64,000 bases of DNA from Hoeflea sp. IMCC20628. Its GTDB lineage: Bacteria; Pseudomonadota; Alphaproteobacteria; Rhizobiales; Rhizobiaceae. The notes under the pieces were generated by a model that was not told the origin of the DNA, ran no database searches, and worked only from the letters and a program-made list of their open reading frames with translations. This document shows, piece by piece, positions 63,808 to 64,000 of this stretch. Every line of letters begins with the position of its first letter. Within the stretch, counting starts at the first letter, position 1. Both the position numbers and the translations under genes were made by a program. The stretch covers positions 2,684,501-2,748,500 of the forward strand of contig NZ_CP011479.1 in assembly GCF_001011155.1 (NCBI RefSeq). The letters run 5' to 3'.

Positions 63808-64000
63808 ATGGCTCGGCTTTCCTTTTTCAACAGCCTGATATCGTGGCTGACGCGGCGGACCGCGCCAGTGCCGGACACATCCAGCCCTGCCGCCTCTCCC
63901 GGTCCTATCGGCGCGGCGACGAGCCGCCCGCAGATGCCGGCCGCTGATGCCGACACAAACATCGCCTGGGGGGCGCGGGTCTCGGCACCATTCAAACACA
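63808..64000 (+). CDS. Partial gene, N-terminal 64 residues (peptidoglycan-lytic-like, tentative)
   Basis: An ATG at 63808 with GGAG 6 bases upstream opens a frame that runs off the window. It begins MARLSFFNSLISWLTRR, has a Pro/Ala/Ser-rich linker, and then NIAWGARVSAPFKH at the edge. The last segment resembles the start of lytic transglycosylase-like domains (AWGxKVSxxFR) as I remember them, but too little is visible to be firm. A long minus-strand frame over the same bases is a shadow. Confidence 0.55.
   Translation, partial: MARLSFFNSLISWLTRRTAPVPDTSSPAASPGPIGAATSRPQMPAADADTNIAWGARVSAPFKH

Overview
The window is a chromosomal segment of an alphaproteobacterium of the Hyphomicrobiales (Rhizobiales), probably Rhizobiaceae-like (Hoeflea or a relative; genus is inference). 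Support: a circularly permuted two-piece tmRNA with the tag (A)ANDNYAEARLAA, the alpha-type ClpXP adaptor SspB with its DUF4169 and ribbon-helix-helix companions, a TIGR03808-type Tat-exported beta-helix protein, a BA14K-like protein, and the orders miaA<>serB and thyA-folA-hflK-hflC-DUF2065-degP. Nearly all genes are GC-rich; the first 1.1 kb is visibly AT-richer and looks acquired.

Layout. 1-1130: two-gene AT-rich operon with a PD-(D/E)XK nuclease-like protein and an unidentified partial gene. 1.3-3.9 kb: ilvI-ilvH preceded by an Ile-Leu-Val-Val leader peptide and attenuator that I read directly from the sequence; the leader is probably leaderless. 3.9-9.3 kb: HerA-like ATPase, diguanylate cyclase, miaA and serB diverging from one shared CATG, and a GNAT acetyltransferase. 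9.4-14.7 kb: envelope quality-control genes degP, hflC and hflK downstream of folA and thyA. 14.8-19 kb: BNR-repeat protein, small exported protein, DUF2853, ssrA, sspB-DUF4169-RHH. 19-22.4 kb: ku-ligD end-joining operon. 22.6-27.4 kb: a giant AsmA-like protein with an Ala/Glu coiled-coil insertion and an apparent CTG start. 27.5-39.7 kb: metabolic and membrane genes (FAD oxidase, thioesterase, ClC channel, MAPEG, Kazal lipoprotein, UvrD, desaturase, SEC-C protein, CorA, AhpD-like protein, dienelactone hydrolase, DUF2267-like protein). 39.8-44.7 kb: CHASE4-GGDEF protein, Tat-exported amine oxidase and the TIGR03808 protein. 44.7-53.7 kb: a more accessory block with repeat-like intergenic DNA, a hexaheme cytochrome, an MFS transporter, small exported or membrane proteins and an HTH-hydrolase fusion. 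54-56.2 kb: Fe-type superoxide dismutase, cytochrome c-prime and a diheme cytochrome c. 56.2-64 kb: TadG-like VWA protein, oligopeptidase B, a DUF1772/NAD(P)-binding pair diverging from an AraC regulator, a Ser-Lys zinc asparaginase, and a partial gene at the right edge.

Functional links. tmRNA tags stalled nascent chains and SspB delivers the tagged proteins to ClpXP; the two lie side by side. HflK/HflC modulate FtsH in the membrane and DegP works in the periplasm. Ku holds DNA ends for LigD. The sod/cytochrome group suggests periplasmic redox and oxidative-stress chemistry. I found no CRISPR array, ordinary tRNA, rRNA, complete insertion sequence or prophage.
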